Below are positions 12,630-20,814 of a stretch of DNA of 64,000 nt, piece after piece. The stretch is taken from assembly GCF_010078235.1 (NCBI RefSeq), contig NZ_JAABOS010000001.1, positions 124,001 to 188,000 of the forward strand, read 5' to 3'. The notes beneath the pieces are model-generated. The model saw only the letters and a program-made list of their open reading frames with translations. It was not told where the DNA came from and did no database searches. Made by a program: the position numbers and the translations under genes. How positions within the stretch are numbered: the first letter of the stretch is position 1; every line of letters starts with the position of its first letter. Source of the DNA: Cognatundibacterium crateris. Its GTDB lineage: Bacteria; Pseudomonadota; Gammaproteobacteria; Burkholderiales; Burkholderiaceae_D.

Positions 12630-12674
12630 AAGCGCCACGCATGCATGTATCTACGCAGTGCAGTGGCGCTTTTT
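12630..12674 (+). terminator. Probable terminator of udk
   Basis: AAGCGCCAC (12630-12638) pairs with GTGGCGCTT (12663-12671) and the right arm runs into TTTTT. The loop is long (24 bases), but stem and T tract are clear, about 60 bp after the udk stop. Confidence 0.7.
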
Positions 12675-12744
12675 CTTGTGCGGGTCAATCCTGAAGCTAT
12701 TGGCCGCTCTTTGCTCTTGTTTGTAGAAAAATGGTACTGGTCAG

Positions 12745-12785
12745 AAAATAAAAAAGCCTTTAAGTCGCATGCACTTAAAGGCTTT
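12745..12785 (-). terminator. Orphan minus-strand terminator hairpin
   Basis: A perfect 13-bp inverted repeat (arms 12753-12765 and 12773-12785, loop CGCATGC). Read on the minus strand, the stem is followed by a T-rich tract (the plus strand reads AAAATAAAAAA before the left arm), so it terminates minus-strand transcription. No intact minus-strand gene lies to its right; only the fragment at 12987-13154 does. It probably belonged to that lost gene. Confidence 0.7.
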
Positions 12786-12986
12786 GTGTCTTGGTAGGGG
12801 GCAAATAACCTCTTGAAAGCCTTATCAATAAAGGGATCAGATTTTTTTGAATTTAATCATGAATGCAACGATGGATGCAAAAAAAACTCAACAAATAAAC
12901 AGATCAGGTATTGAGCAAATATGCCATTCAAACTAACAAAGTGTCACAACCTCTAACGAGACGTAATTATTTTGTTACAGGAACTA

Positions 12987-13154
12987 CTAATGACATGGCG
13001 TATTGGAGTCCAACATATCAACCATAAATTCAGGTTTTATCTTTTCGCCTAATCCTAGTTTAAACGTTACATTTGAAGAGAAAAAAACGTCAAAATGATT
13101 TAACGGATGAAAGTGACCTTTTACATGCAGAGGGTCACGTTCATATCCTCCATC
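12987..13154 (-). pseudogene. C-terminal fragment of a lost minus-strand gene
   Basis: In this frame the sequence reads like real protein: GYERDPLHVKGHFHPLNHFD, then VTFKLGLGEKIKPEFMVDML, ending DSNTPCH and a TAG at 12987-12989. There is no start codon, and a TAA closes the frame upstream at 13155-13157. I do not recognise the family. The AT-rich composition matches the AIPR gene next door, and a minus-strand terminator lies about 200 bp downstream in the same sense, supporting a truncated gene. Confidence 0.45.
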
Positions 13155-13529
13155 TTAACTTATCCGTTCTTCTGTACAGGCTTCGCATGAGACTGGATAC
13201 CCGGTATCCCCTGCACGTGTCGGACTTAAAGTCCTAACCGTATCGCGACACGCCAGATTGATGAGTAACCACAAATTTTCGAATAGGTGCAGGTTTAGGA
13301 CCGTTAAGTCCGTTGTATGGAAAATAGGACCGGTTTTCAATTATGGGATGAGTGTCGGGCGAGCTGGTTGCAATTCCAAGCAAGAAATTTCTTTTTTAAT
13401 ATTTGTTGTGACTAATGCCACTATCTGATATTTTGTTTGGTATTAATACAGAAAAATAAAGCCTCTTTTTAGGTTCAGATAATAGCGCTTCAAGTTAAGC
13501 ACACATTTCGTAAATTATAAAACAGCTAT
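13155..13529. other. Non-coding stretch upstream of the AIPR gene
   Basis: About 375 AT-rich bases. It contains a minus-strand open frame of 61 codons (13155-13340) of doubtful coding value and a near-palindrome GGACTTAAAGTCC around 13221. The AIPR promoter must lie here; a TTGTGA at 13406 and GATATT at 13427 are a weak candidate pair. No attachment-site copy of the tRNA-Ser 3' end is visible. Confidence 0.4.
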
Positions 13530-15272
13530 ATGGACAAAATAACTAAATCATTACTTGAAACATTCGCAAAACAAAATGATTTGATCAAAGTAGAGGAATC
13601 TACTCAATTTGAGCATTTTGCCAATTATTGCATTACATCAAAATTGAATCGATCAAGTTTTGAGTTAGAAGACATTCACACTGGGAGTGGCGGTGATAGT
13701 GCGATTGACGGGTTATGCATTATTGTTAATGGAAAAATAGTCACAGATAGCGATGAGCTTTCGGAGCTCGTTCAGGCAACAGGACATCTGGATGCGGAGC
13801 TTATTTTTATTCAAGCCAAAACAACGTCATCGTTTAATGGTTCAGAGATTGGTTCATTTATTCATGGTGTAAAAGATTTTTTGTCAGATGAGCCAAAGCT
13901 TGTTCAAAATAAAAGAATAAAATATTTCAAAATGCTATGGGATGAAGTTATATCTTTATCATCTTACATGATCAACAGAAGGCCATACACCCGTCTTTGT
14001 TACGTTTGTACTGGCAAGTGGGTTGATGATCAAAATCTCAGAGCAGTGATAGAAGGTGGGGTCAGCGAACTCGATTCAATTGGGATTTTCGATGAGGTGT
14101 CTTTAACTCCGTATGGTGCGACCGAAATTCAAAAATTATACCAAGAGACAAAAAACAAACTTTCAACCACTATTACTTTTCAAAACAGAATAACACTGCC
14201 TGATATAGAGGGTGTTAAAGAGGCTTACCTTGGAGTAGTGCCATTTGTTGAGTTTATTAAGCTTATTCAAGACGAAAATCAAACCATACATAACATATTT
14301 GATGACAACGTCCGAGATTACCAAGGCGAAAATGAAGTTAATAAGAAAATTAAGGGAACATTAGAAAAAGGGGCATTTGACTTATTTTGCGTACTTAACA
14401 ATGGAATTACTGTTGTTGCATCGTCTCTTACACCAGCGGGAAATCGTTTTACGCTGCGAGACTATCAAATTGTAAATGGCTGTCAAACAAGTAATGTTTT
14501 GCATAGCTGTCAAAAAATGAGTGGCATAGAAGATACCAGTATTCCGATCAGAATCATTGTCACAGAAGACGATGCGATAAAAACAGAAATTACACTCGCG
14601 ACAAATAGCCAAACTGAAGTGAAGACAGAGCAGCTTGAAGCGTTGAATGCATTTCAAAAACAATTAGAGCTTTATTTTAGCTCTGAAAAATTGCCGCAAA
14701 ATTTGTACTATGAACGACGTTCTCAACAATATAACGCGATGCCTGAGATTAAAAGGCCTCAAATTATTAGCATTCCAATACAGATAAAGACTTTTGCGTC
14801 TATGTTTTTGCTCTCCCCCCATTTGGTAACGGGTTATTACGGTACGATTGTCAATCGTTTCAAAGGGAAAATTTTTGCCCCCGATCATAAATTTTTACCG
14901 TATTTTGTTAGTGCACTTTGCTATTTTAAAATTGAACAGTTTTTTAAAAATGGTGATTTACCCAATGATTATAAAAGAGCACGCTTTCAGATTATGATGA
15001 TCGCCAAGATTATTGCAATGGGCAAGAATGATGATTATCTAAATAGCAATAAAATAGAAAGAAAGTGTGAAGCTTTAAAGCAATTATTAAAGGATGACAA
15101 AAAAGCCTTAGATCTTTTTTTATGTGCTATAAAGGTGTTTAATTCGTCTGGAGTTGATATTGAGAAGCAAAGGTATAAAGCGGAGTCAGATACTGAGTTG
15201 CTAATAAAAGCAGCAGAAGCATATCAAAAAGAAAATAAAACGATTCAGCCTCCTCTTGATTTATTTGCCTGA
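13530..15272 (+). CDS. AIPR-family abortive infection/phage resistance protein
   Basis: A 580-residue protein matching the AIPR family, linked to phage-exclusion (Abi) systems. Family landmarks are NVRDYQG (residues 260-266), NNGIT (290-294) and QIVNGCQT (313-320). The N terminus adds a nuclease-like pattern: Glu28 in a helix, AIDG with Asp60, then FIQAK with Gln95 and Lys97. That is the E...D...QxK layout of Mrr-type PD-(D/E)xK endonucleases. This supports DNA or RNA cleavage as the effector activity, but no activity is known for this gene. Base and codon use are strongly AT-rich compared with all neighbours, a sign of transfer. No partner gene remains: it stands alone between a gene fragment and phage/integrase pseudogenes beside tRNA-Ser. 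No obvious Shine-Dalgarno precedes the ATG. Confidence 0.85.
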   Translation: MDKITKSLLETFAKQNDLIKVEESTQFEHFANYCITSKLNRSSFELEDIHTGSGGDSAIDGLCIIVNGKIVTDSDELSELVQATGHLDAELIFIQAKTTSSFNGSEIGSFIHGVKDFLSDEPKLVQNKRIKYFKMLWDEVISLSSYMINRRPYTRLCYVCTGKWVDDQNLRAVIEGGVSELDSIGIFDEVSLTPYGATEIQKLYQETKNKLSTTITFQNRITLPDIEGVKEAYLGVVPFVEFIKLIQDENQTIHNIFDDNVRDYQGENEVNKKIKGTLEKGAFDLFCVLNNGITVVASSLTPAGNRFTLRDYQIVNGCQTSNVLHSCQKMSGIEDTSIPIRIIVTEDDAIKTEITLATNSQTEVKTEQLEALNAFQKQLELYFSSEKLPQNLYYERRSQQYNAMPEIKRPQIISIPIQIKTFASMFLLSPHLVTGYYGTIVNRFKGKIFAPDHKFLPYFVSALCYFKIEQFFKNGDLPNDYKRARFQIMMIAKIIAMGKNDDYLNSNKIERKCEALKQLLKDDKKALDLFLCAIKVFNSSGVDIEKQRYKAESDTELLIKAAEAYQKENKTIQPPLDLFA

Positions 15273-15397
15273 AAGCAACACCTAACTGCACCAAAATATT
15301 ATGAAAATTTAGTTAAATTTTTTTTATTGTATTAATGGTGAAATACGGAATATTGACCAATGAACCCAATCCAATAGCTGCCAACAAAGGAAATATC

Positions 15398-15446
15398 TAT
15401 CCTTGGTGATGTCTGATTTTAGACACCACGCTCATCACCAAGGATA
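15398..15446. repeat. 14-bp inverted repeat upstream of the holin remnant
   Basis: TATCCTTGGTGATG (15398-15411) is perfectly repeated in inverted form at 15433-15446, with a 21-base loop. It ends 3 bp before the ATG of the holin remnant. It may be a transcript hairpin or terminator from the phage, or an operator; there is no T tract. Confidence 0.7.
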
Positions 15447-15449
15447 GCC

Positions 15450-15826
15450 ATGCGTAAATACCTACCCAAAAACCTCCTCCGCATGACTGATTGGCTGATC
15501 GCAGCCATCCTCCTCTTGCTTTGCATCCTCGCCTTTTCGCCGCAGTAAATACCGGTCAGCCTCTACAAAATCAATCTCATTTCGATAGCTGGCGTCGTCG
15601 GTTATTGGCTTGACCGCAGCTTGTTTCCGTATGCGCGGCCAGATACGTTTATCGGGCGATATCTGGAAGACGCCGAAGCGCCTTTACATTTCGATGCTGT
15701 CTGCAAAACGACTTGCTGCTGGCCGCAGCGATGCTGCGCCGGTCGCTCATCGTTGCCGCCGCCATGATCGCAGTCGGCCTGGGGGGGGCTGAACATGAAT
15801 TGTTTTTTGGTTCAATCATTTGCTAA
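15450..15826 (+). pseudogene. Phage holin remnant (stop codon plus frameshift)
   Basis: Starts as MRKYLPKNLLRMTDWLIAAI with a membrane helix, as in small putative phage holins. It meets TAA at 15546-15548 (residue 33), but the same frame goes on without break as IPVSLYKINLISIAGVVGYW then LDRSLFPYARPDTF, the conserved middle of that holin family. The expected residue at the stop is Gln, so a single CAA to TAA change explains it. Around 15690-15730 the reading moves to another frame (AAAMLRRSLIVAAAMIAVGL), the second membrane helix. Two independent lesions mean the gene is dead. It would have permeabilised the inner membrane at phage lysis. Confidence 0.75.
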
Positions 15827-15841
15827 CCTCTACTTGATAGT

Positions 15842-16388
15842 TCAAAGGCTAAAGACACGGGCACAAGTCGATTTAAGACGATGCGCAATTTCGCCACCAC
15901 CGCGTGCTTCTATCTTGCGCAGGGCTGCGATCATCTGGGGATGCGTGATTGATGCAATAGGTAACTTGCCAATCACTGGGAAAATATCCTTTTCCAACCT
16001 ATGAATTGTTTCCTTGGTAGTAGTTGCGCTCCATGCACTTAGGCGGTTTGAGTGCTATTCACGGGCTATCTTTTCAAAAGTGTTGGCGCGCTGGCTGATT
16101 CCTCTTTGGCCTTACGTCTAGCTTGTCCTGGGTCGATCCTTGTGCGATCTGCTTGCGGGCTTCTAGGCGCTTCTCTCTTGCCTCCGCTAGCGAAACTTCT
16201 GGATATGTTCCAAAAGCTAAACGGCACTCGCTTCCATTGGCTTGTCTAAATTTCTTTTGCCATAGTTTTGAGCATGTAGGTGTTACCTCCAAGTACATAC
16301 CGCCGCAGTCTGCCAGCTTATAGGCTTTCTCTTTTGGCTTCGCGTTTTTGACCTGAATGTCAGTAAGCGGGGCGGCTATCTTTGGCAT
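15842..16388 (-). pseudogene. P4-type tyrosine integrase pseudogene
   Basis: The N-terminal DUF4102 arm-binding domain is intact (MPKIAAPLTDIQVKNAKPKE to EARKQIAQG). The reading then shifts frame at about 16130 into IDPGQARRKAKEESAS, shifts again at about 16090 into NTFEKIARE, and meets TAG where the family has Trp. The same frame goes on with the core-binding domain (HSNRLSAWSATTTKETIHRL, then FPVIGKLPIASITHPQM and AHRLKSTCARVFS) and breaks off at 15842. About 182 of roughly 400 codons remain, and the whole catalytic domain with its Arg-His-Arg-Tyr residues is missing. It lies downstream of and in the same sense as tRNA-Ser, as in P4-like islands. Confidence 0.88.
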
Positions 16389-16488
16389 TTTGGGGCATCC
16401 TTTGGGTGGGGTATGTAGATGCCCTCAAGAGGGCTCCTAAAGAATGTGGGTGTCAATGGGCATACTTTGCGGCTACAGACGAAAAAAG

Positions 16489-16521
16489 ACCCCTAAATAG
16501 TTGATTACTTAGGGGTTTTTT
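16489..16521. terminator. Bidirectional terminator next to tRNA-Ser
   Basis: ACCCCTAA (16489-16496) pairs with TTAGGGGT (16509-16516). T tracts follow on both strands (seven Ts on plus; TCTTTTTTC on minus). On the minus strand it lies about 37 bp past the tRNA-Ser 3' end, and is probably its terminator. Confidence 0.75.
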
Positions 16522-16552
16522 TGGCAAACTTTGTAGTAGTTTGCGGTGTTCC

Positions 16553-16642
16553 TGGCGGAGAGGGGGGGATTCGAACCCCCGATACCTGTTACAGTACGCC
16601 TGATTTCGAGTCAGGTACATTCAACCACTCTGCCACCTCTCC
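16553..16642 (-). tRNA. tRNA-Ser (anticodon CGA)
   Basis: A 90-base tRNA read on the minus strand. The acceptor stem GGAGAGG pairs with CCTCTCC, the anticodon stem CCTGA/TCAGG encloses the loop CTCGAAA, giving anticodon CGA (reads UCG). A long variable arm (typical of tRNA-Ser) and the T arm GGGGGTTCGAATCCCCC are present, and CCA is encoded at 16553-16555. Its 3' end borders the integrase pseudogene, making it the likely integration target. Confidence 0.95.
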
Positions 16643-16758
16643 GGCTTGGGTTGTTCGTCATAAACGAAGCCTGCGAGTATAGCAAAGAATCCTGACTTTT
16701 TCCAGTTCGTGTTGCGTATGCGTAAAGTATTTCTGTTCTGGCGTTGAGAGCAGGAGTT

Positions 16759-17580
16759 TCAGCGCGTTTCGTTCAGGTAGCGCTCCAGCAGTGTTGCTGC
16801 GGGCAGTTGCTGGATTTGTAGTTGGCTGCGGTGGGTGGAGTGAAAGGCCAGGGCTAATTGTTGCGTGCTCTGGATTGATGCGCAGGTTTGCAGATGGAAT
16901 TGCCAGCCGTTCAGCGGGATGCCTTCCGGGGCGCTGATCAGGCATGGGTGGTCCTGCCTCAGACTGAGGCTGAATTGCAGTGGGTCTAAGCGGTAGCCCA
17001 TGCCCAGTGCTTTGAGTAAGGCTTCTTTGAGTGACCAGTAAGCGATGAAGCGTGTGGCCGGGTCCGGGTGAGACAGGATGTCCTGACTTTCTGCTGCGGT
17101 GCATACGGTAGCACACAGGTGTTCCAGGTCAGGAAATGCCTGGACTACTTCAATATCCACGCCCAGTTGACAGTCTTGCGGTAAGGCCTGGCGGCTGACG
17201 GCGACCAGTATCTGATGTTCATTATGCGAAAGGCTCAGATGGTAGTTGGTCTGGTTAAGCTGCAGGCTGGGTTTGCCAAGTTGATCCCTGACTATCCGGA
17301 TCTGATGGATCTGCGAACAAGGGAGCTGAAACAATTGGGCTGCCAATAATTTGCTTAGTGCGCGCCCTCCCAGAAAGCGCTGTTGATCGCCCAGATGCTG
17401 ATACTGATGCAGGCGCGAAGTCTCTTCCTGATCCAACAGAGTCAATAAATGATCCCGGTGTTGCGCTACCTCCGTGGTGGCGATCTGGCTCAGGTAAATA
17501 CTGATTTGCTGAGGTTTTTTGTTCCATGCCATCGCGGCTGGAAGTTGACTGAGCCAGACTGACAGGCGCTGATTAAACAT
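16759..17580 (-). CDS. 4'-phosphopantetheinyl transferase (Sfp-type)
   Basis: Transfers phosphopantetheine from CoA to a carrier-protein serine. The 273-residue Sfp-type protein has the substrate loop YHLSLSHN (ending at 120), the Mg-binding GVDIE (Asp142, Glu144), and [12 protein letters not shown] with Lys185 and Glu186. The ATG at 17580 overlaps the histidine kinase stop by 8 bp, so translation is probably coupled; a later ATG at about 17529 is an alternative. No PKS or NRPS genes lie in this window, so its target (fatty-acid ACP or a distant megasynthase) is unknown. The pairing with a sensor kinase is odd. Confidence 0.88.
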   Translation of the reverse strand: MFNQRLSVWLSQLPAAMAWNKKPQQISIYLSQIATTEVAQHRDHLLTLLDQEETSRLHQYQHLGDQQRFLGGRALSKLLAAQLFQLPCSQIHQIRIVRDQLGKPSLQLNQTNYHLSLSHNEHQILVAVSRQALPQDCQLGVDIEVVQAFPDLEHLCATVCTAAESQDILSHPDPATRFIAYWSLKEALLKALGMGYRLDPLQFSLSLRQDHPCLISAPEGIPLNGWQFHLQTCASIQSTQQLALAFHSTHRSQLQIQQLPAATLLERYLNETR

Positions 17581-19642
17581 GTCCGGAAACGCTAGTTGAC
17601 AAGCCCGCGGCTGGCTGTGCGGCGAGCTGATTCAGTAATTCGTACAAGACCTGGCGGTTAATCGGTTTTGTCAGATAGCCGTCCAGCCCGACTGCCATTG
17701 CTTCCTGCTGCTCGCTGGCCAGTGCAGAGGCGGTCAGCGCATGTATCGGTGTGCGTTGCCGCTCAGGTGACTGTTGTTCCAGTTGCCGTATCATTTTGCT
17801 GGCATCCAGCCCTCCCATGACCGGCATTTGCATGTCCATCAGGATCAGGTCAAAGCTGTCTTCTTTCCAGCGCTCGACGGCTTCCTGGCCGTTATTGGCT
17901 AACACCGTCTGATGGCCTTGCTTAGCGATCAGGCTCAGGATCAGGGTCTGATTCACGGTATTGTCTTCGGCGATCAGGATGTTAAGCTGCCGTAATTCGT
18001 GCTGAGCCGGTATGCTCGCGACTACCTTCTTATCTGCGGAAGACTGGCGTGGAAACACGGCAGGGATGGTCAGGCAAAATTCACTGCCCATGCCGGGCAC
18101 GCTGTTGAGCGTAATGCTGCCGCCCATCAGTTGTGCCAGCCGGTTGCAGATGCTCAGGCCCAGCCCGGTGCCGCCGAAACGTCGTGTAGTTGAGGCATCT
18201 TGCTGAGAAAACGCGTCAAAGATACGTCCCTGTTCAGAAAGCGGGACGCCGATACCTGTGTCCTTCACCATGAAGTGCAGGTGTGAGGTATCTTCAGCAT
18301 GGCTGGGGGGCGTTAATTTAGCGCGTAAAACGACTTCGCCATGATCGGTAAATTTGAGCGCATTGCTGAGCAGATTGTTCAGAATCTGGCTCAGACGGGT
18401 AGGGTCACCGAGTATGATTTGTGGGATGTCTGGCGCAATTTCTGCGCGTAGCGGCAGCTGTTTTTTCTGTGCGTTCAGCTCGTGACTGGGGAGTATGTCC
18501 TGCAGTAATTCCGGCAGGCGTATCTCTATCGCTTCCAGCTCTATTTTATTTGCTTCGATTTTACTGAAATCGAGTATGTCATTGATGATGACCAGCAGAT
18601 TATTCGCAGAGCGATGCGCCATCGCCAGATAATTGATTTGTTCTTTATTGAGCTGGGTATCTAAGGTCAGCTCCAGCATGCCTATCACGCCATTCATCGG
18701 TGTGCGGATTTCGTGGCTCATATTGGCCAGAAAACTGCTCTTGGCATGATTCGCACTTTCTGCCGCATTCTTGGCAAATTCCAGCGCATACCTGGATTTT
18801 TCGCCTTCTTCCACCAGTTTGCCTATGGTCGCAATAATGGTGGCAATGTTGTCGTCTTGCGCCATCCGCTTGCGCGAGTCTGGTACCAGGCTGATCAGAA
18901 TTTGGCGTAAGGAGCTTAAGGTGTGTTCGCGTTCACTGAGTTCGGCTCTGAGCTGGCTGGCGGTATTCTGCAGTGTCAGCAGTGTCTGCCTGAGTTCTAT
19001 CGGCGCGTTTTGGATCAGGTGCTCATATTCGACGTCCCGACCTTCTGAGGTGCCGAGTTCCAGCATTTGGCTGGCTTGCAAAGTGCCCAGCCAGCGTTGT
19101 AGCGGAAACCAGATCAGCACCAGTCCGCCGATAAAGCTGGCGAGTGTCATCAGTATCGCGACTTTGATCATCTGCCACATTTTCTGGGCGATTTCGAAGT
19201 TGTCGAAACTCAGGCGCAATACGCCGTAATCCTGGCCGCCAACCCGGATGATACGGTTATCGTCGAACAGATGGCTGGCTACGCGGGCTGTTATCCAGTC
19301 GGGGATGTAATCGCGTGTTTCATTTGCCTTCTCCTGGCTGGTAATCAGGCCGTTTTGCAGGGGGATGAATTTAGCGGATGAATAATTGGGGCTATTCACC
19401 ATGCGGTCCAGCGTGCGTTTGATGGTGTCGTAGTCGCCTATGACTGCACTGTCAGTGATGGTGTGGGCGGACACCTCCAGCATAGAAGCTGCGGATTCCT
19501 GCACATCTGATATCTCTTGGGTAAAGCGGGTCTCGTAGTAAACCGAAATGGCACCCAGCATAAACACCAGCCAGGTCACGCTATATAAAGCGTAGACGCG
19601 CAACACCAGTGATTGAGGCAGCAAATAGCGCAGGAAGGACAC
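17573..19642 (-). CDS. Hybrid sensor histidine kinase
   Basis: A 689-residue inner-membrane kinase. Two membrane helices (about residues 15-35 and 155-180) flank a periplasmic sensor segment. Then come a HAMP-like/coiled-coil linker, the HisKA box [15 protein letters not shown] with the phospho-accepting His, an ATPase domain ([16 protein letters not shown]), and a C-terminal receiver ([12 protein letters not shown], with LILMDMQMP carrying the Asp). No HPt domain is present, so the phosphate must go to a separate protein. The start lies 16 bp after the periplasmic binding-protein gene, so the two probably form a ligand-sensing pair. Confidence 0.92.
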   Translation of the reverse strand: MSFLRYLLPQSLVLRVYALYSVTWLVFMLGAISVYYETRFTQEISDVQESAASMLEVSAHTITDSAVIGDYDTIKRTLDRMVNSPNYSSAKFIPLQNGLITSQEKANETRDYIPDWITARVASHLFDDNRIIRVGGQDYGVLRLSFDNFEIAQKMWQMIKVAILMTLASFIGGLVLIWFPLQRWLGTLQASQMLELGTSEGRDVEYEHLIQNAPIELRQTLLTLQNTASQLRAELSEREHTLSSLRQILISLVPDSRKRMAQDDNIATIIATIGKLVEEGEKSRYALEFAKNAAESANHAKSSFLANMSHEIRTPMNGVIGMLELTLDTQLNKEQINYLAMAHRSANNLLVIINDILDFSKIEANKIELEAIEIRLPELLQDILPSHELNAQKKQLPLRAEIAPDIPQIILGDPTRLSQILNNLLSNALKFTDHGEVVLRAKLTPPSHAEDTSHLHFMVKDTGIGVPLSEQGRIFDAFSQQDASTTRRFGGTGLGLSICNRLAQLMGGSITLNSVPGMGSEFCLTIPAVFPRQSSADKKVVASIPAQHELRQLNILIAEDNTVNQTLILSLIAKQGHQTVLANNGQEAVERWKEDSFDLILMDMQMPVMGGLDASKMIRQLEQQSPERQRTPIHALTASALASEQQEAMAVGLDGYLTKPINRQVLYELLNQLAAQPAAGLSTSVSGHV

Positions 19643-19658
19643 AAAGAACTCCGTTCAG

Positions 19659-20516
19659 TTAGCGCAGGCTGGCTGGCGCATTCTGATAAAAGCGCCTATA
19701 GCTCGCGTATTCGCTGTTATCGGCCGGAATGAAATAGTTATCGGTACTTAAGCCAACTTTTTGTGAGACCTGGTGCAGGATTTCTTTGCCTTGCGGGTCG
19801 TTTTTCATATTGAAAAAAGCATTAGCGACGGCTTTGACAGTCGCATCATTGACTTTGCCCGAGGCCATCAGCGCCAGGTCATGATAGGGTTCGGACGACC
19901 ACAAGATGCGGAATTTCTTTTTTTCACGGGTGGAGTAACTGTCTATCAGTTGGGAATTGCCACCTACCGCCTGCACCTTACCTGCAAACAGCTGAGCCAG
20001 TGCGCCATTTTGATTGCCACCGAAAACGACATTGACGTCTACGCCCTTGCTGATCAGCTGTGCCATAGGCACTTTGTAGCCTACCAGCGCTTCTGGCCCA
20101 GGGAAGGCAACACTTTTGTCTTTCAGTTGCTGTAACTCAGTGATGCCGGAGTCCGCCGGTACCACGATTTGTCCGGTCACCGAGGGTATATTCCTGCGGC
20201 CAAAGACCTTCCATCCCAGCTTCTCACGTTCGGGGGAAAACAAATGGTTGGTGAATGCAAATTCCACTTCCTGTGCCAATACAAAGCTGGTGGTGTCTGC
20301 GCTGGTCCTGCCGATTTTGAGGCTGAGCTTGACGCCGCTTTTTTCGGAAATGTAGTTAATGATGGGATTCCAGTAAGCGGCAGTCAGATTGATGTCGTAT
20401 TGATTGACTGGCGAGAAACGGTAAACCGTCTCTTCTGCACTGGCTACACTGGGCAACAAAGCGCTGGATATGAGTACAGCCGCAGCCAGCTTAGGTATGG
20501 ACAGGACGAGGCGCAT
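19659..20516 (-). CDS. PhnD-like periplasmic binding protein
   Basis: A 285-residue exported solute-binding protein of the phosphate/phosphite/phosphonate (PhnD) type. The signal peptide is clear (cleavage near SVASA-EE). The mature part has VYRFSPVNQYDINLTAAYWN, VEFAFTNH and LKDKSVAFPGPEALVGY, matching the family ligand pocket. No ABC permease or ATPase gene is nearby; instead a histidine kinase follows at once. That arrangement suggests it presents a ligand to the kinase rather than feeding a transporter. The ligand is unknown. Confidence 0.85.
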   Translation of the reverse strand: MRLVLSIPKLAAAVLISSALLPSVASAEETVYRFSPVNQYDINLTAAYWNPIINYISEKSGVKLSLKIGRTSADTTSFVLAQEVEFAFTNHLFSPEREKLGWKVFGRRNIPSVTGQIVVPADSGITELQQLKDKSVAFPGPEALVGYKVPMAQLISKGVDVNVVFGGNQNGALAQLFAGKVQAVGGNSQLIDSYSTREKKKFRILWSSEPYHDLALMASGKVNDATVKAVANAFFNMKNDPQGKEILHQVSQKVGLSTDNYFIPADNSEYASYRRFYQNAPASLR

Positions 20517-20570
20517 GCTTAGTCTCCGGATAGCAGGAAAGTTGCTTTCATTATAGCGACATGATGGAAA

Positions 20571-20588
20571 GAAACATTAAAATGTTTC
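20571..20588. promoter_or_regulatory. Palindrome upstream of the binding-protein operon
   Basis: GAAACATT and AATGTTTC form an inverted repeat with a 2-base centre, 54 bp upstream of the PhnD-like start. It may be an operator for that minus-strand operon; the 20517-20814 gap shows nothing else. Confidence 0.35.
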
Positions 20589-20814
20589 CGAAAAAGAACG
20601 CAGCTTTGATCCAGTTAAACTAATTTGACGGCATTTATGCCTGAATACGATGTTTTTTTATAGAAGTTCCAGATCGTAAACAATTGTTAGTCGCATGTTC
20701 GTCGTATTCTTGCAGCGAATAAACAGTCGCTAAATGCCTACATTGCGCTGGGTCGCGACAGGACAGAGGCAGACCGGATACAATCCAGCTCTGCTGATTT
20801 GTATTGCTTTTACT

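Noticed and set aside
13155-13340. Minus-strand 61-codon open frame
   Set aside because: Low-complexity reading in non-coding DNA, no ribosome site, no family pattern; kept only as part of the gap description.
16553-16642. Second att copy of the tRNA-Ser 3' end on the udk side
   Set aside because: I looked for repeats of the tRNA 3' end between 12568 and 13530 and saw none, so the left boundary of the island is undefined.
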